From Pithys albifrons albifrons (lineage: Eukaryota; Chordata; Aves; Passeriformes; Thamnophilidae), in assembly GCF_047495875.1 (NCBI RefSeq), contig NC_092463.1, positions 35,529,724-35,593,723 of the forward strand: a stretch of DNA of 64,000 nt, in the 5' to 3' direction. The first letter of the stretch is position 1; every line of letters starts with the position of its first letter. A program made the position numbers and the translations under genes. The notes under the pieces were generated by a model. The model searched no databases. It was not told the origin of the DNA and saw only the letters and a list, made by a program, of their open reading frames with translations. Below, in pieces: positions 47,255 to 58,200 of the stretch.

Positions 47255-47401
47255 ACATCTGAAAAAAAAATGAGAATAGGCATGAAGGCAGAAGATCCCA
47301 GGAGGAATGTTTGAGAAGACAGCAATGATACTGCTTCCCACGTTGGCCACAGAGAGAACAGTTACTGCAGCAGATGACAGTAGAAGCACAACCATTCCTG
47401 C
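47255..47401 (-). pseudogene. SLC10A1: SLC10A1 relic exon 3
   Basis: After an acceptor TTATTTTAG the minus strand reads GMVVLLLSSAAVTVLSVANV and GSSI, a good match to the helix in this family. The frame then drifts near 47310. In another frame SSAFMPILIFF resembles the next helix, implying an indel. The 3' edge of the exon is unclear. Confidence 0.75.
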
Positions 47402-47923
47402 CTAAAATAAAAGTGGTTAAGGCATTGACAACAGAGAAATCCCCAGCAAAATTTGCCTCAGCTTTTGGAAGCAGCTGTACCCAGTTACCTGTCCATCACG
47501 TGTAAGTATATAGTGAGAGTGTGTAAGTGCCTTTCATGGACATAAATATTACAAGTAATCAACAAGAGACCATCCTGGGGTGTTAAACTAGAGGGATCTT
47601 AAACAGCCAAATAGCTTTATATGATCGTGGTTTATGTAGTCCATATGTAAAATGGCTGGTGCTTGCCCAAAGTGAAAACTGAAGCAAACAAAGGAGAGCA
47701 AAATAGGAAGTTGGCTACAAAATATCTGCCTGGAAAAGATGTAGGACTGGTCTTTGGGCAAATATTTGAATGAATGTTGTGGTGAAGTGGATGTCTTGAG
47801 TTGTATCCTCAACCCTTTTACTGATTTGTGACATGCCATTAAAGAAGTTAATATGCCTGCCCCTCTGTTTTCGAAAACTTCCTGAAGGTCCCTGAAAGGC
47901 AACTAGCACAGGATACTTCTTAC

Positions 47924-48137
47924 CTCGGTGGTAATGCCAGTGTACTGTGGTTTCTTCTCATTCCAAGTGATGGGGATGGCACACGGGATTAGCATCAGTA
48001 GCAGGGAGGTGATTATTCATTCCTTTGTCAGGTACCTTGCCCTCCAAATCACCCTCTTGTAATCCTCCTCAGTAAAGGCACAGAAGCAGTGGCTTTAGTC
48101 CAATTGCCAGGGGCATTGAGCATGTGGTCATTACAAT
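47924..48137 (-). pseudogene. SLC10A1: SLC10A1 relic exon 2
   Basis: The relic reads IVMTTCS, a degraded middle and PLLLCLY, then a TGA (complement of 48069-48071), then LEGKVPDKG. After a one-base shift near 48018 it continues with a hydrophobic helix (SLLLMLIPCAI) and KKPQY. The donor GTAAGAAG is intact at 47923. The bases just upstream of the exon read CTCATT with no AG, so the splice acceptor appears lost. Confidence 0.82.
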
Positions 48138-48826
48138 AATGAGATGAAGAAAGGACCCCTCAGTGGAAGAACAACAGGGTTTTTAATGGATGTGCTAATT
48201 TTATTACTTACACAGACGTGGTTTTACTATAAGACTTGTCACTGAGATTTCCCCAACATCATTGTCAGATTGTAGAAGGATGTGATAAGAATAGAGAAGG
48301 AAGGAGATGACTCAAGTTTATACAAGCTCAGAAAGGACCCTTGTCATGGGTGCAGTTCACGTTTCAGAAATTCACAATGGACAGAAAAAGTAATAATTTG
48401 TATTTTCATGCTGGATCTTGTTTTATTGCTAGGGCTTGTTGGAGAATGGTGTTCTGCTAGCTCAATGTTTGTCACTGATGCAGCATCTTCAGGCAGTGTG
48501 ATCAGTTTACACAGAACTATATGGATAGATAGAGCATATATATGCTAAATGTACTGCTATGTGGAGATGAAAAAGTGTTCCTGTACTAATGTCATCAAAA
48601 GCAGCATGCCATATGCTTTAGAGAAAGGTAAAAAAATCGCATTTTGTTGTAAAACTAGAACCAATTTACTCACTGAGCAATATGGGTGCTTTAAAAATGT
48701 TTTGGATTTAGTATTTCAGTCTTTGACAAGCTTCCTGGGGCCTGCTAATGTTGATTAAACTAGTTTCTGAACCAGTCATAGGACTAGATTGGCCTGGACA
48801 ATGAAGAAGTGCTTAGCTTTCCTTAC

Positions 48827-49132
48827 CTGAGGTTCATGTTCCCTCTCAGTGCCGGGCTAAGATGATGGAGAGGTTTCCCCCTGGGCAGCAGCTGCAGATG
48901 ATGACCAAGCTGGAAGAGCTTGCCCAACATGAATGGCATCAAGGGCATGATACCATACTGAGCTATTACATCAATTGCTGCACCTTTGAGTTTCCTGAGG
49001 CAAGTTGTGATCTCGGCTATCTCCATTGCACACCCCAGAGACACCAAGATGAGGAAGAGGACCACAATAAGGATTGCATTCAGGGCTTTGTCCAAGGCCT
49101 GCTGGTAAAATGCAAACAGTGGTGCTTTGCAT
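48827..49132 (-). pseudogene. SLC10A1: SLC10A1 relic exon 1
   Basis: A GTAAG donor survives (complement of 48822-48826). A possible start ATG lies at 49130-49132, but its frame differs from the frame that encodes the first membrane helix, so a frameshift probably lies near 49085. The helix and the QYGIMPL motif are clear in one frame. The GGNLS motif, important in this transporter family, appears only in another frame, and the end of the exon returns to the first frame (ALRGNMNL). At least two indels are therefore needed. Confidence 0.8.
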
Positions 49133-52094
49133 GCAACCTGGGCTCCAAAGCTCCGGGCTCTCAAAAGCTCCCTTAGTCTTGCTGATCCTACTGAAGGGTT
49201 TAGAGGTCCCTTCTGTAAGTGACTGGGAAAGTGAAGGAGAGATTGATTCAAAAGTCAAAATAACATTCAGTTAAAGCAAGAAAAACATGAGCTCTCTTTC
49301 AGGACACTGCTTTTACTCTTCAGCAGCTGTTGAAACAAATCCATGTTTTGAGCAATCAGCTGTGAACCCCATTCACTTCAGAAATATGCTGTGCAGTTGA
49401 TGTAGCTTCTGCTCTGGCCCCTCACTTCTTCCAGCATCCATCCTCACATTGAGAACAAGGAGAGAGCTGGTGGGAGCAAGAAGGAAACTTGTTCAGGAGT
49501 TGGACACTTCATACAAAGGAAAATCAATCAACTTTCATCCACAAGACATTGTTAAGGCCAATGCTTAAAAACATAATGCATCCATGGTACTTTTTTTTAA
49601 TGAGACTTATGAAATACTTACTCTTCTGGCCATAAATCAATTTCTTGATAGCAGGTCTAGGAAGAAATTTCTTCCATGGGTGGAACTAATAATTCTACTA
49701 TTCTACTAAGTAGTAACTCTGGTAACTCTTAGGAGCCTTCATGTCTCTTTTCCTGATGTGCTAAGTCTGACACTGTCTAGAAATTTTTTAGGAATTAATT
49801 CTTCAAGCTGTAACATCTGAAATACTATTCCCTCTTCAGCACTGAGGAGAGGTTCTGCATAGTGGGAGCCTCAACTGACCTCTGCAGTGCAAGGCTGTGC
49901 TCAATGGGCACAGCAGTGCTGCCTTCAGGACCTGAGGTGTTCTGCACATGATCCAGCTGGGGCTGCAGACATCCCCCAAGCTCTCCAAGCAATTCCAAAT
50001 AGGCAGCTTTTTCCCTCCCTGACTGGTACCTGCCTTGTGCTTTCACTACAAGGCTGCACAGCACATCATGCTTTCCGTGCAGGGAAGTAGAAGCTGGGCA
50101 GCTGGTGCTGGGGCAGGAAGGGAGACTGGAAAGGTGATTGATCCACAAGCTGCTGGAAGGGTGACTGCTGTTCATCCTGCCATTGCTCTATCCTTGGCTG
50201 CACAAGGGACGTACTTCCCTATGCCTGCTGGGGAAGAGTATATTGCCTGCCTTGCCCTCTGGTGCCATGCTTCCTGATCCCTCCCTCCAGATTTTGCTTT
50301 CATTTAAGACATTTATTGCCTTCAAATTGACCTGAGCCATCCCTTAGGTCCAGGGAGGGACTTTAGAAACAGAGAGAGCTGAACACATTAGCAAAGTGAA
50401 TGCTGTTACCTTACGTGCCTGTGGATGCAGCTGTGTGAGACTTTGGTCAGATCACCTGCTACTGCATCCCTTCCTGCCCAAACTTGGTAAGTGATAGGAC
50501 TCTTCAGTCCTGCTTCAAGAAAGTATTTCCCCTCTGGTAGAATCCTGTCCTCTGGTTGCAGAATATAAAGCCTGGGTCTAAAAGAGCCTCATAGATAGGG
50601 AAGTTGTTATAGGATAGTTGTGTTACAAGACTGGGGAAGGGATTTTAATCACAGAGGTTTGCTGCACTATGGCTGAGCTCTAATCCCTTTGCTGAAGGGC
50701 ATTATAACACTGCAATAGCATGTTCATGACTCTTGTTCGTCTGGGAGCTCAGTAGGCTTAGCCTCTCCAGCCCTATTGCTCTGGAAACGCTGTTGGCAGC
50801 AGGCAGGAATGTTGGAGCTATTCTCCCGTTCTTTCCCCGTTGCTCTTGCTTTGGTTTGGAACTTTATTTTCCAGGCTGGCAGCCAGGCTGGAAAAGCACC
50901 AGCAATAGCTCAGAAGCCCAGCATGGGCAACCTCCATGGAGTGGGGAGGAGCAGTGCCTGCAGCTCCCAGTGGTTCTGCATATCCATGCCCTACACCTCT
51001 GTGAGTACCACACTGCCATGTCTGGAGGCAAGGGCCCTTCCCATAAATCACTGACTACTGCTTAGCCTCATTGCCAGGCCCTGGCTGAGCAAGCAGGATG
51101 AGGTGGCCTACAGCAATGCATCTGTTTTGTTTTCCCTTGGGCATCTGCAAGATTTCCAGATGCAAGCAAGAGCTGCCAAAGTAGCACATGAGCAATATCC
51201 ATAGGAATTAATAGAAAATGTGGGAGCAAACCTCACAGCAATTTCTTATCTCTTCCTATCCCTCTCTTCAGGTTTTTCTTTCCTGCAAATTCTGAGCCTT
51301 CTTAAGGAAATACTTGTTTTTCATTGCATTTGTCTTTTAGCTGTGCACCCAATTTTCTAAGAGATGCAGAGAGGGTCAAGACAAGCAATTAAAAGGTTAT
51401 AAAGAGGGTCACTGCCTCGGCAGCACCCAGAGCCCCCTCCTTCCCTAAACTCAGTGCAGATCAGGATTTTAGAAAAGACAATGTTCTAACACTCTCACCC
51501 TTTGTCTTTGGAGGCCTGTAGAAGAATGTTTCAACAACTCTAATAGTTGAAAAAATGCCTACTAGTTTTTCATTGTCCAAGCATTCCCAGGACTTAATGG
51601 AGGAAATGCCATGGGAACCAAGGGAGAGACTGGTCGAGAGAAGCAGAATAAATTAGGATCATTGTTTCACCCTGGCTCGTTCTGGGACATCCAGTTTTTT
51701 CTCATGGGCACTGGAGCTGGGGGTTTGCATTCAGGTGTGGCCGGAGAGCTACATCTCAGCTCTAAAGCTGCTGCTCTACTCACCGTGACCTGGGAGGTGG
51801 GATGGCTACAGGGCAGGACTGGAGGAAGGAACACACTCCCATGCCAAGATGCAATGGGCCTGGGTGTTGCATGGCCATGCTGCTGGTAGCCTGCCAGGGC
51901 TGCTGCTGGCCTGGTGGCCATGGAACTAACTCTGTTCAGAGGAGGCTTTGACCTCGGAGAAGTGCCTGCTTCATCCCTGGGCAAAGCGTGCCTTTTCCTT
52001 CCTTCCTGGAAGGGCTCAGTTCCAGAAAGGTAAACTTCCAGCTGTTCTTCAAGTGTTCTCCACATTTTGTCTCTCCGTTTCTGTGTCTTGCAGC
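49133..52094. other. Intergenic beyond SLC10A1, no gene seen
   Basis: This would be the upstream side of the SLC10A1 relic. No promoter elements could be assigned and no other exon was recognised. Overlapping open frames near 49825-50175 and 50733-51065 have no domain resemblance. Confidence 0.55.
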
Positions 52095-52215
52095 TGGCTG
52101 GCACCGGCACGGTGTCCCTGCGGGCGCTCCCGCCCCGCTCCCGCCGCTGGAGGGCAGTGGCCGCACGTCCGGCGCGGCCCCGGCGGAACGCGCCGTCTGC
52201 AGCCCCTGAGTCTCA
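52095..52215. promoter_or_regulatory. Small isolated GC/CpG-rich island
   Basis: About 120 bp with many CpGs (GCACCGGCACGGTGTCCC, GCGGGCGCTCCCGCCCCGC, CGTCCGGCGCGGCCCCGGCGG) stands out in otherwise ordinary sequence. It is preceded by CTTGCAG, and a GT donor-like AAAAG|GTATGC follows at 52354. It could be a first exon or promoter of an unannotated transcript, or an exon of one starting upstream. The reading frames through it do not match a known protein. Confidence 0.35.
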
Positions 52216-55200
52216 CCGGGATGGATGGCTTAGACCGCCTTTATGAAGCCAGATACTCCCGGATTCAGAGCTATGGTCTACTACAACAGCCATCACGGGA
52301 TACTTAACAAGCCGCAGGCAATAAAGGAGGTGTTTAAAAACAGAATAAGAAAAGGTATGCAAGTTTTTAGACTTCCTATTCGGGCTCCAAACGAGCTGTG
52401 TGGTGGGTTTATTTTTTTTCCTTTTTTTTTTGAAGGAGTTAGCAGTTCATGCTTTCATGATACAGCTTTATAAATTCATCTGTTAAATATAAAATGGCTT
52501 ATGTGTTCCTTTCAGTGGTGGGGAGCTGAAGCCCAGTTTCTTAGTTTGCAGCTGCAATCATTATCTCTTCTCTGATTTTACAGAATTTAACATAAATTGA
52601 GCTCAGTCCAGTGGTTGCCCAAAGGCCTTATTTTAGCACATGTGCCTAACAGGAGCAGTGGTGCTTGATTTATGTCAGATTTCACATCCTGTTGAAGATA
52701 TGACTGACAATACAATACAAGATACAGTACAAGATATGACTGACATCTTGTGTCTATATTTTGCTCAGGTAAGATCTAAGAAAACAGTGTGAACTGTACA
52801 GTTATGTGCTTGGCTAATCAGTTTGCTCATTTCTGTGGGATTTTGAGGCAATTTGCACACCACATCTCTGCCCATATGTGTGCACTATGCTGGAATGGCT
52901 GTCAGGGGATGGAACAAGGAGAGCTTCTTCAGGGACAATCATGACTTGTGACCTGGGACTTGTCATGATTGTTCCAGCTGTGGCTCCCTCACACCACAGT
53001 TTTCTTACTCTCCATATTTTTTCACTTGTGTCATCACCTGAGGATGTGTTCCACTTGGGAATTCTTCCAATCAAAATCTAGGTCTGTTCTGCCCTGTCAC
53101 AGGAAAAGTTCTATGCTTGAGGGGTGGTGGTTAGCTCTGCTTGTGTCTGAGCTCCTCACAGTAGGGTCAGAAATGAGAAAAAATTGAATGGGCTTGTGTT
53201 GAGATGCAAACCATTCACCACCTGGCATGGAGCAGTCCGGGCACAAGCTGCCATGTAGCACTGGCCAGGTCAGCTGTAGCTTGATGCCATGGTGATGGCC
53301 ACATTCCCCTCTCTTCTCATCCCCATGCTGGGTGCTAGTGTCTTGCCATGCCAACTCCATGATAGGGGTGACTATCCAGCATATCACAGGGAAAGGGCAC
53401 ATATGGAGGGGGACTGGAGAGGCTCCCCCAACTCTGCATGGTCCTGCTAGGCTGCAAGGCTGAAGGCCGTGTCATGATAGCAGGAGCACACCCTGGAGAC
53501 ATCCTGCAGCTGCTTGGAAATGCCAGGGATAGGCAGCACTGTGATCCACAGTTCACTGCCCAGCTGTGCCTGCTGCGGCACTGGCATGGATGGTGGCCCC
53601 ATCTGGCACTGAGTGGCAGGGTGGCTGGGACCTTGTATTCCTGCCTTCCTGGTGGCAGCCATGCCCTGTTCCCCACTGCTAGGCATTTGCTGGCTCCCTG
53701 CTCTAGGGGTGCTACTCTCAGCAGTCCTGAGCGTAGGCAGGAGTCAAGGTTATTTTTATTTATTCAAATCCCATTTAGCATCCATCAGGCTTTAAAATCC
53801 TGTGACTACTTCTTAAACAATTTTGTTTCATAGGAAAATAATTAATTTTGCCATTAAGCTGTGCCCAGGACAAATGATGTAAGAGCACTCTGTAAGGGCT
53901 GAGACGCAGTGCCAGTATCTTATCTGGTTTAGTGACACTTATTTTAAACAGTCAGAGGAGAAGATGCTTCACCCTGTGTAATTTTACCGATGGCTTCATC
54001 CCAGCCAGAGACCCAGAGCGGACTCAGTGGTGTCAGTTGGAGCATGCTCCATTTGGTCAGCAGTGAAAAAGAAGCTTACTCTGATGCCTCTTCTCTGTGA
54101 TAGGGAGATTGTTTCAAAATTGGTTTTGCTGGCCAGGTGGGCATTGTTTATACCTCAAGCAGTGTGGGAAGCTCTGGAGAAAAAAATGCTGGCTCCCAAG
54201 AGTGTGAGGCACTTCAACCATTTAGACCAATGTTTCTGTCATATCAGTGCACTGGAGAATGGTGATTTTTATGGTAGGCAAACACAGGTTGCCATGGATT
54301 TCTGGCTGCTGTGGTAGATTCTCCGTTTCCCTAAGGAGTCTGTAGCAGTGGGAAATGTGGTGATTCATTGTAAAGACTCTACTTTCCCTCGGTGGGAAGC
54401 AGGGTGCAAGTCTGGGGCAGAAACCACCCTGCTGATGGGTTGAGGGGAGTACTGGGGGCACCCCATATTCCTGGATACAGAGAGGGTGTTTCTATTTTTG
54501 CTGCCCTTGCTTGTAGGAAGAGTCAGCATGGTGGTGGAGCAGGTTCACCTCAAAGGCAGTTTTTTGTGAGGAAATTCTATAGAAGGAAGAGGGTTCATAT
54601 CTGTGATGCTTACTATTCTCAGTAGAAAAAGAGATACTGTTTATTGTCTAATGTAGTTAGTTGTTAACTATGTATTTAAGTGGGTCTAGTTAATCTTGAC
54701 TGTTTCATTTCTTAGAGACCAGATTTCAAAGACAGCTTCAGAAAAATTTGACAGCTTAAGTTTCCTTGCAACTCTGATAAAATGTTGTCAGGAGGATTGC
54801 GGGTGTTCCTTAAGCCTGTCTCCAATCTGTATAGCCCTGACTACTGCTCTTAGTTTCATGGGAGAAATGAGCCTTGTGTACTTTTCATTTAACCTTTGAG
54901 GTGTGATAACTATACAGAGAATGCTGTGTTCTCTCTGGGTCACTTGAGAAGACTCTTTGCATGAGCTTGGGAGAGCTGATCTGGGCAGCAGAAGGTTGTC
55001 CAGTCCCTTGCCTAGCTTCCAGCTGTGGATGCTGTACACCTACAAAGGGCAATTGCACATTGACCTGAGGTGAGTGTGCTTCATTTATATCAAAGCTTAT
55101 ATTTTGAACATTTCCATTGGGTTGGTTATGGTCACATCTCCTGCTAATCCCTAAGCTCCCATACGAAGGGCAGCCAAATTGCCTTTATAAGTGAGAGAAA

Positions 55201-58200
55201 ATTCCATGTCAAGGAGAAAACATGGAAAATACCACTAGGGTTAATCTTAGAAATGAGTCCCCAGGTGGCTGTGCAAAACATTTCTGAAAAGCATAAGGAA
55301 GAAAAGTCTTTCTTTGAAAAAAAAAGAAGATTAAGTAATGCAGTCCAAACCAGAGCTATGTTTAAGTGCATACCTGATCTTGTAGGACCAAGCTGGCCCT
55401 TTGGAGTTACAAGGATAATAAAGAACAAAATGGTGCTGCCACTGTGGAGGCCATGGCTTTGCCTGGTATTTGTCTGTTTCTTCGGGACTTTTGCATCATT
55501 GACTGTGGTGCCTGGAAATTACCTTGTCTCTCTTCTCTCTTGCACTTGTGGTTGCTTGTGGACTTTGCAGGCAAGCCATAGACTGTGTGTATTAGAAATT
55601 TAGACTTCTCTCTCTCCCATAGGTGTTAAGAGCTTAAAGAAGAGAACATATTAGTTTGCTTAGCAGCTAAGAGCTCCCTGAGAGGCAGAAATGGATGGAG
55701 CCACACTGCACTCTCATGAGGACCAAAAAAGTCATTGACGGGACATCTGGGGTCAGTCCGGCTCTTTCTCCTTCTCTATAGCCATCTCTTGTGTGGGAAA
55801 AGCAGTGGGGGAAGCTCCTGAAACAATTTGAGCTTAATAAGAGGTAAGCATAGCACATTCTTGCTACTAGAAAGGTTTTCTTTTGTTTCCATTTTCAGCA
55901 TCCACAGAATGGCTGGTGTGAAAGCCTGACTCCCATAGCCCATTGGAGCACGCCAAGTGTGCCAGCCTGAGGGACAACCCTAAGGGTGTATGGGGATCAG
56001 CAGAAATTCACAAGGCAGCACCACAGCTGTGGTGGGGCACCTGAAACCACATCCCAATGGATGTTTGAAGTCTGGTCATCCCTGGGTAGTCCTTGGACTA
56101 CTGGCCAAGCTCTTGTGATCAACAATCCTTCAGTGGAGTAAACCTAAAAAAATATTTGTAAGTACAGGAGTACTTGGGTACAGTCACCTGTGTATTTACA
56201 GGACAAGCTCTGTGAGTGCTCAGTGGTGTTGCTGTGCCACTGTTTTTAGTTTGGATTTCTGAAGGCTTTTTTTCTTTATTCCCCTCACTTAGTTTGTTGT
56301 CTTTTTGTTCAATTTGCACCTGTTGTGATTGGGTCCTGATTCAGACTGAAAAGGCAGCATGGGCAGAGTTTATGGTGTTCACTTGCAAAGAAAGAGAGCT
56401 TGACCTATTTCCTTGCTTAGTGTCCTCCTCTAGGACACAGGCAAGCCAATTTCTGCCTCTCTTCCACCATTCTGCTAAAGCTGTTACCTTCTACCTGAAG
56501 TGAGCTATTGGCCTTTCTGTATGATGCAGATGTGCCATGAAAAGTTCAAGAGGACTGTTGAAAAACCTTTGATAATTTGTGTACTTACCCATCTATCATC
56601 ACCTCTGGCATCTCCTTAGGCCCACATGGGCTGACCTTTGCCTAGAGCAGGAGCCTTTAGGAAGCTGAGGCCAGTTTGGGTGTCAAACATATTCCTGGTC
56701 CTCGTGAATGTTTTGCTGAGTTTCTGGGCTGGTGGAAACCTCATGGGTTTGAGTTCCGCTGAAGTATTAGGCACTGCTGTGTTTTGGTTACTGGCATTCC
56801 TGTGGACAGTGCCTTTGCCTGGGGCTTGTCCAGGCACCCAGGCCATGGCAAACCAAACCCAGCAGTGCTGTGCTTTTGTCTTGCTTCAGTTAGAGTAGGA
56901 CTTAATTATTAGCAGCATGTTTTTGTTTCCCATTTGCTCATTCTGACAGTAACCAAAGGAAGCCATTATCTCTACAAGAGGATGTTTCGGCACGTGTCAT
57001 GGGTAAATAAAGCTAACAGGATCAGTGCAAAGAGAGCAGCATGTTCTCTTAAGGACAGCAATTGATAATGCCAAATCCTTTCAAGAGGCAAGATAGCGAG
57101 TTTGCACTCAGATCAGCCTTTAATCTTGGAGGATCATTGAGCTGTTTACTGGCTGATATATTTCCCACAGTCTATCAACCCTGTAACCCAGATCTCTCTG
57201 TAAGACATGCAGCAGTTCCTTCAGTGCCTTTGGAGACAAAGAAAGTAAGTTGATGGCACCTACTTGTCCCTTTAGAGAAATACATTTCTGTAAGGATAAG
57301 GCTAAAGATGTAAGGTCAGGTCTGGGTTTGACCCTGGATAATGTTTCACAACCTTCCCTGCTCCATGAAGAGCAGCAACCGTGAGCACATGTGTTCATGG
57401 AAAGTGTGTGCTCCTTTGGTCCCCTTAGCCAGGGACAGCAGCCTCAGTTTTAACTTTTCTGCAGCCTTTGGCTGCAAACAACATTATTCTTGGAAGCAAA
57501 ATGCCACTGAAGACCTGCTCTTCATGCTGGCAAATAAAGTACTCAAGCAATGTGATGTTTGTTAAAACAGCAAAATATCTTCTAAAAGTTTTTTGTGCGG
57601 CACTGGAGAAAAACGATGAGACGTATGTTGCAGGGTGTTCATTCTTGAGATCTCCAGTGTTTTCTATACTCCTCATTTTAGTATGTCTTTTGATCTTTGC
57701 TGTTTGCCCCAAAGCTGTGGGCACTAAGTGAGCTCCTCAATTTTATTTTATTTTATAAAGAAAAAAGACCTTTGTAGCCCTCAGGGATTTGCAGAAAAGT
57801 TTGAAAACACAATCATAAACTTCAGGAAACCAGAGTGCAATTAGGAAAAGCTCAAACATTTATAATTTTCTTTAAAAACCAGAACAAACTCCCTTGCAAT
57901 TTTAAAACTGATTCTCTGGAGCCTGATGCATAATTTTTGAGTATGTGAGGTTGGCAGTGCTGGAAAGGATGCTTTTCTCTGCCGAGATCATGGGTTTTTT
58001 TCTGCTGGCAATTTTATTTACCAGCTACTTTAACTGTTTCTGCACCTTTATGTTGGCTGGCCTCTCCTGCAGCTGAGGAGCCCTCTCCATCTCTGGGGGC
58101 TTGGAAGAGATGGTGGCAGTGGTCAGGATCACCCCAGTGGCAGATGCCAGGCTGCTCTGCATGGGTTCATCTGGCCATGTGCTTCAGATTTGCTGGGCAG

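Larger units (their letters stand above)
47255..49132 (-). pseudogene. SLC10A1: SLC10A1 (NTCP) relic: probable unitary pseudogene
   Basis: Three exon relics in the right order lie on the minus strand, directly after SRSF5 as in human. SLC10A1 encodes the hepatocyte sodium/taurocholate cotransporter, a multi-pass membrane protein that takes bile salts up from blood. Recognisable blocks are VVLFLILVSLGCAMEIAEI and IAQYGIMPLMPFMLGKLFQL (exon 1), CCPGGNLS (exon 1, shifted frame), IVMTTCS and LEGKVPDKG (exon 2), and SSAAVTVLSVANVGSSI (exon 3). Breaks include a frame change near 48900 with loss of about 20 bases, another near 48855, an in-frame TGA at 48069-48071, a frameshift near 48018, another near 47310, and no AG before exon 2. 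Exons 4-5 were not found. With no other copy in view it looks like decay of the original gene, not a retrocopy, because introns are kept. Confidence 0.8.

Noticed and set aside
49533..50175. Overlapping open frames beyond SLC10A1 as SMOC1 exons
   Set aside because: No Kazal, thyroglobulin or EF-hand cysteine patterns were seen; SMOC1 is expected further right.
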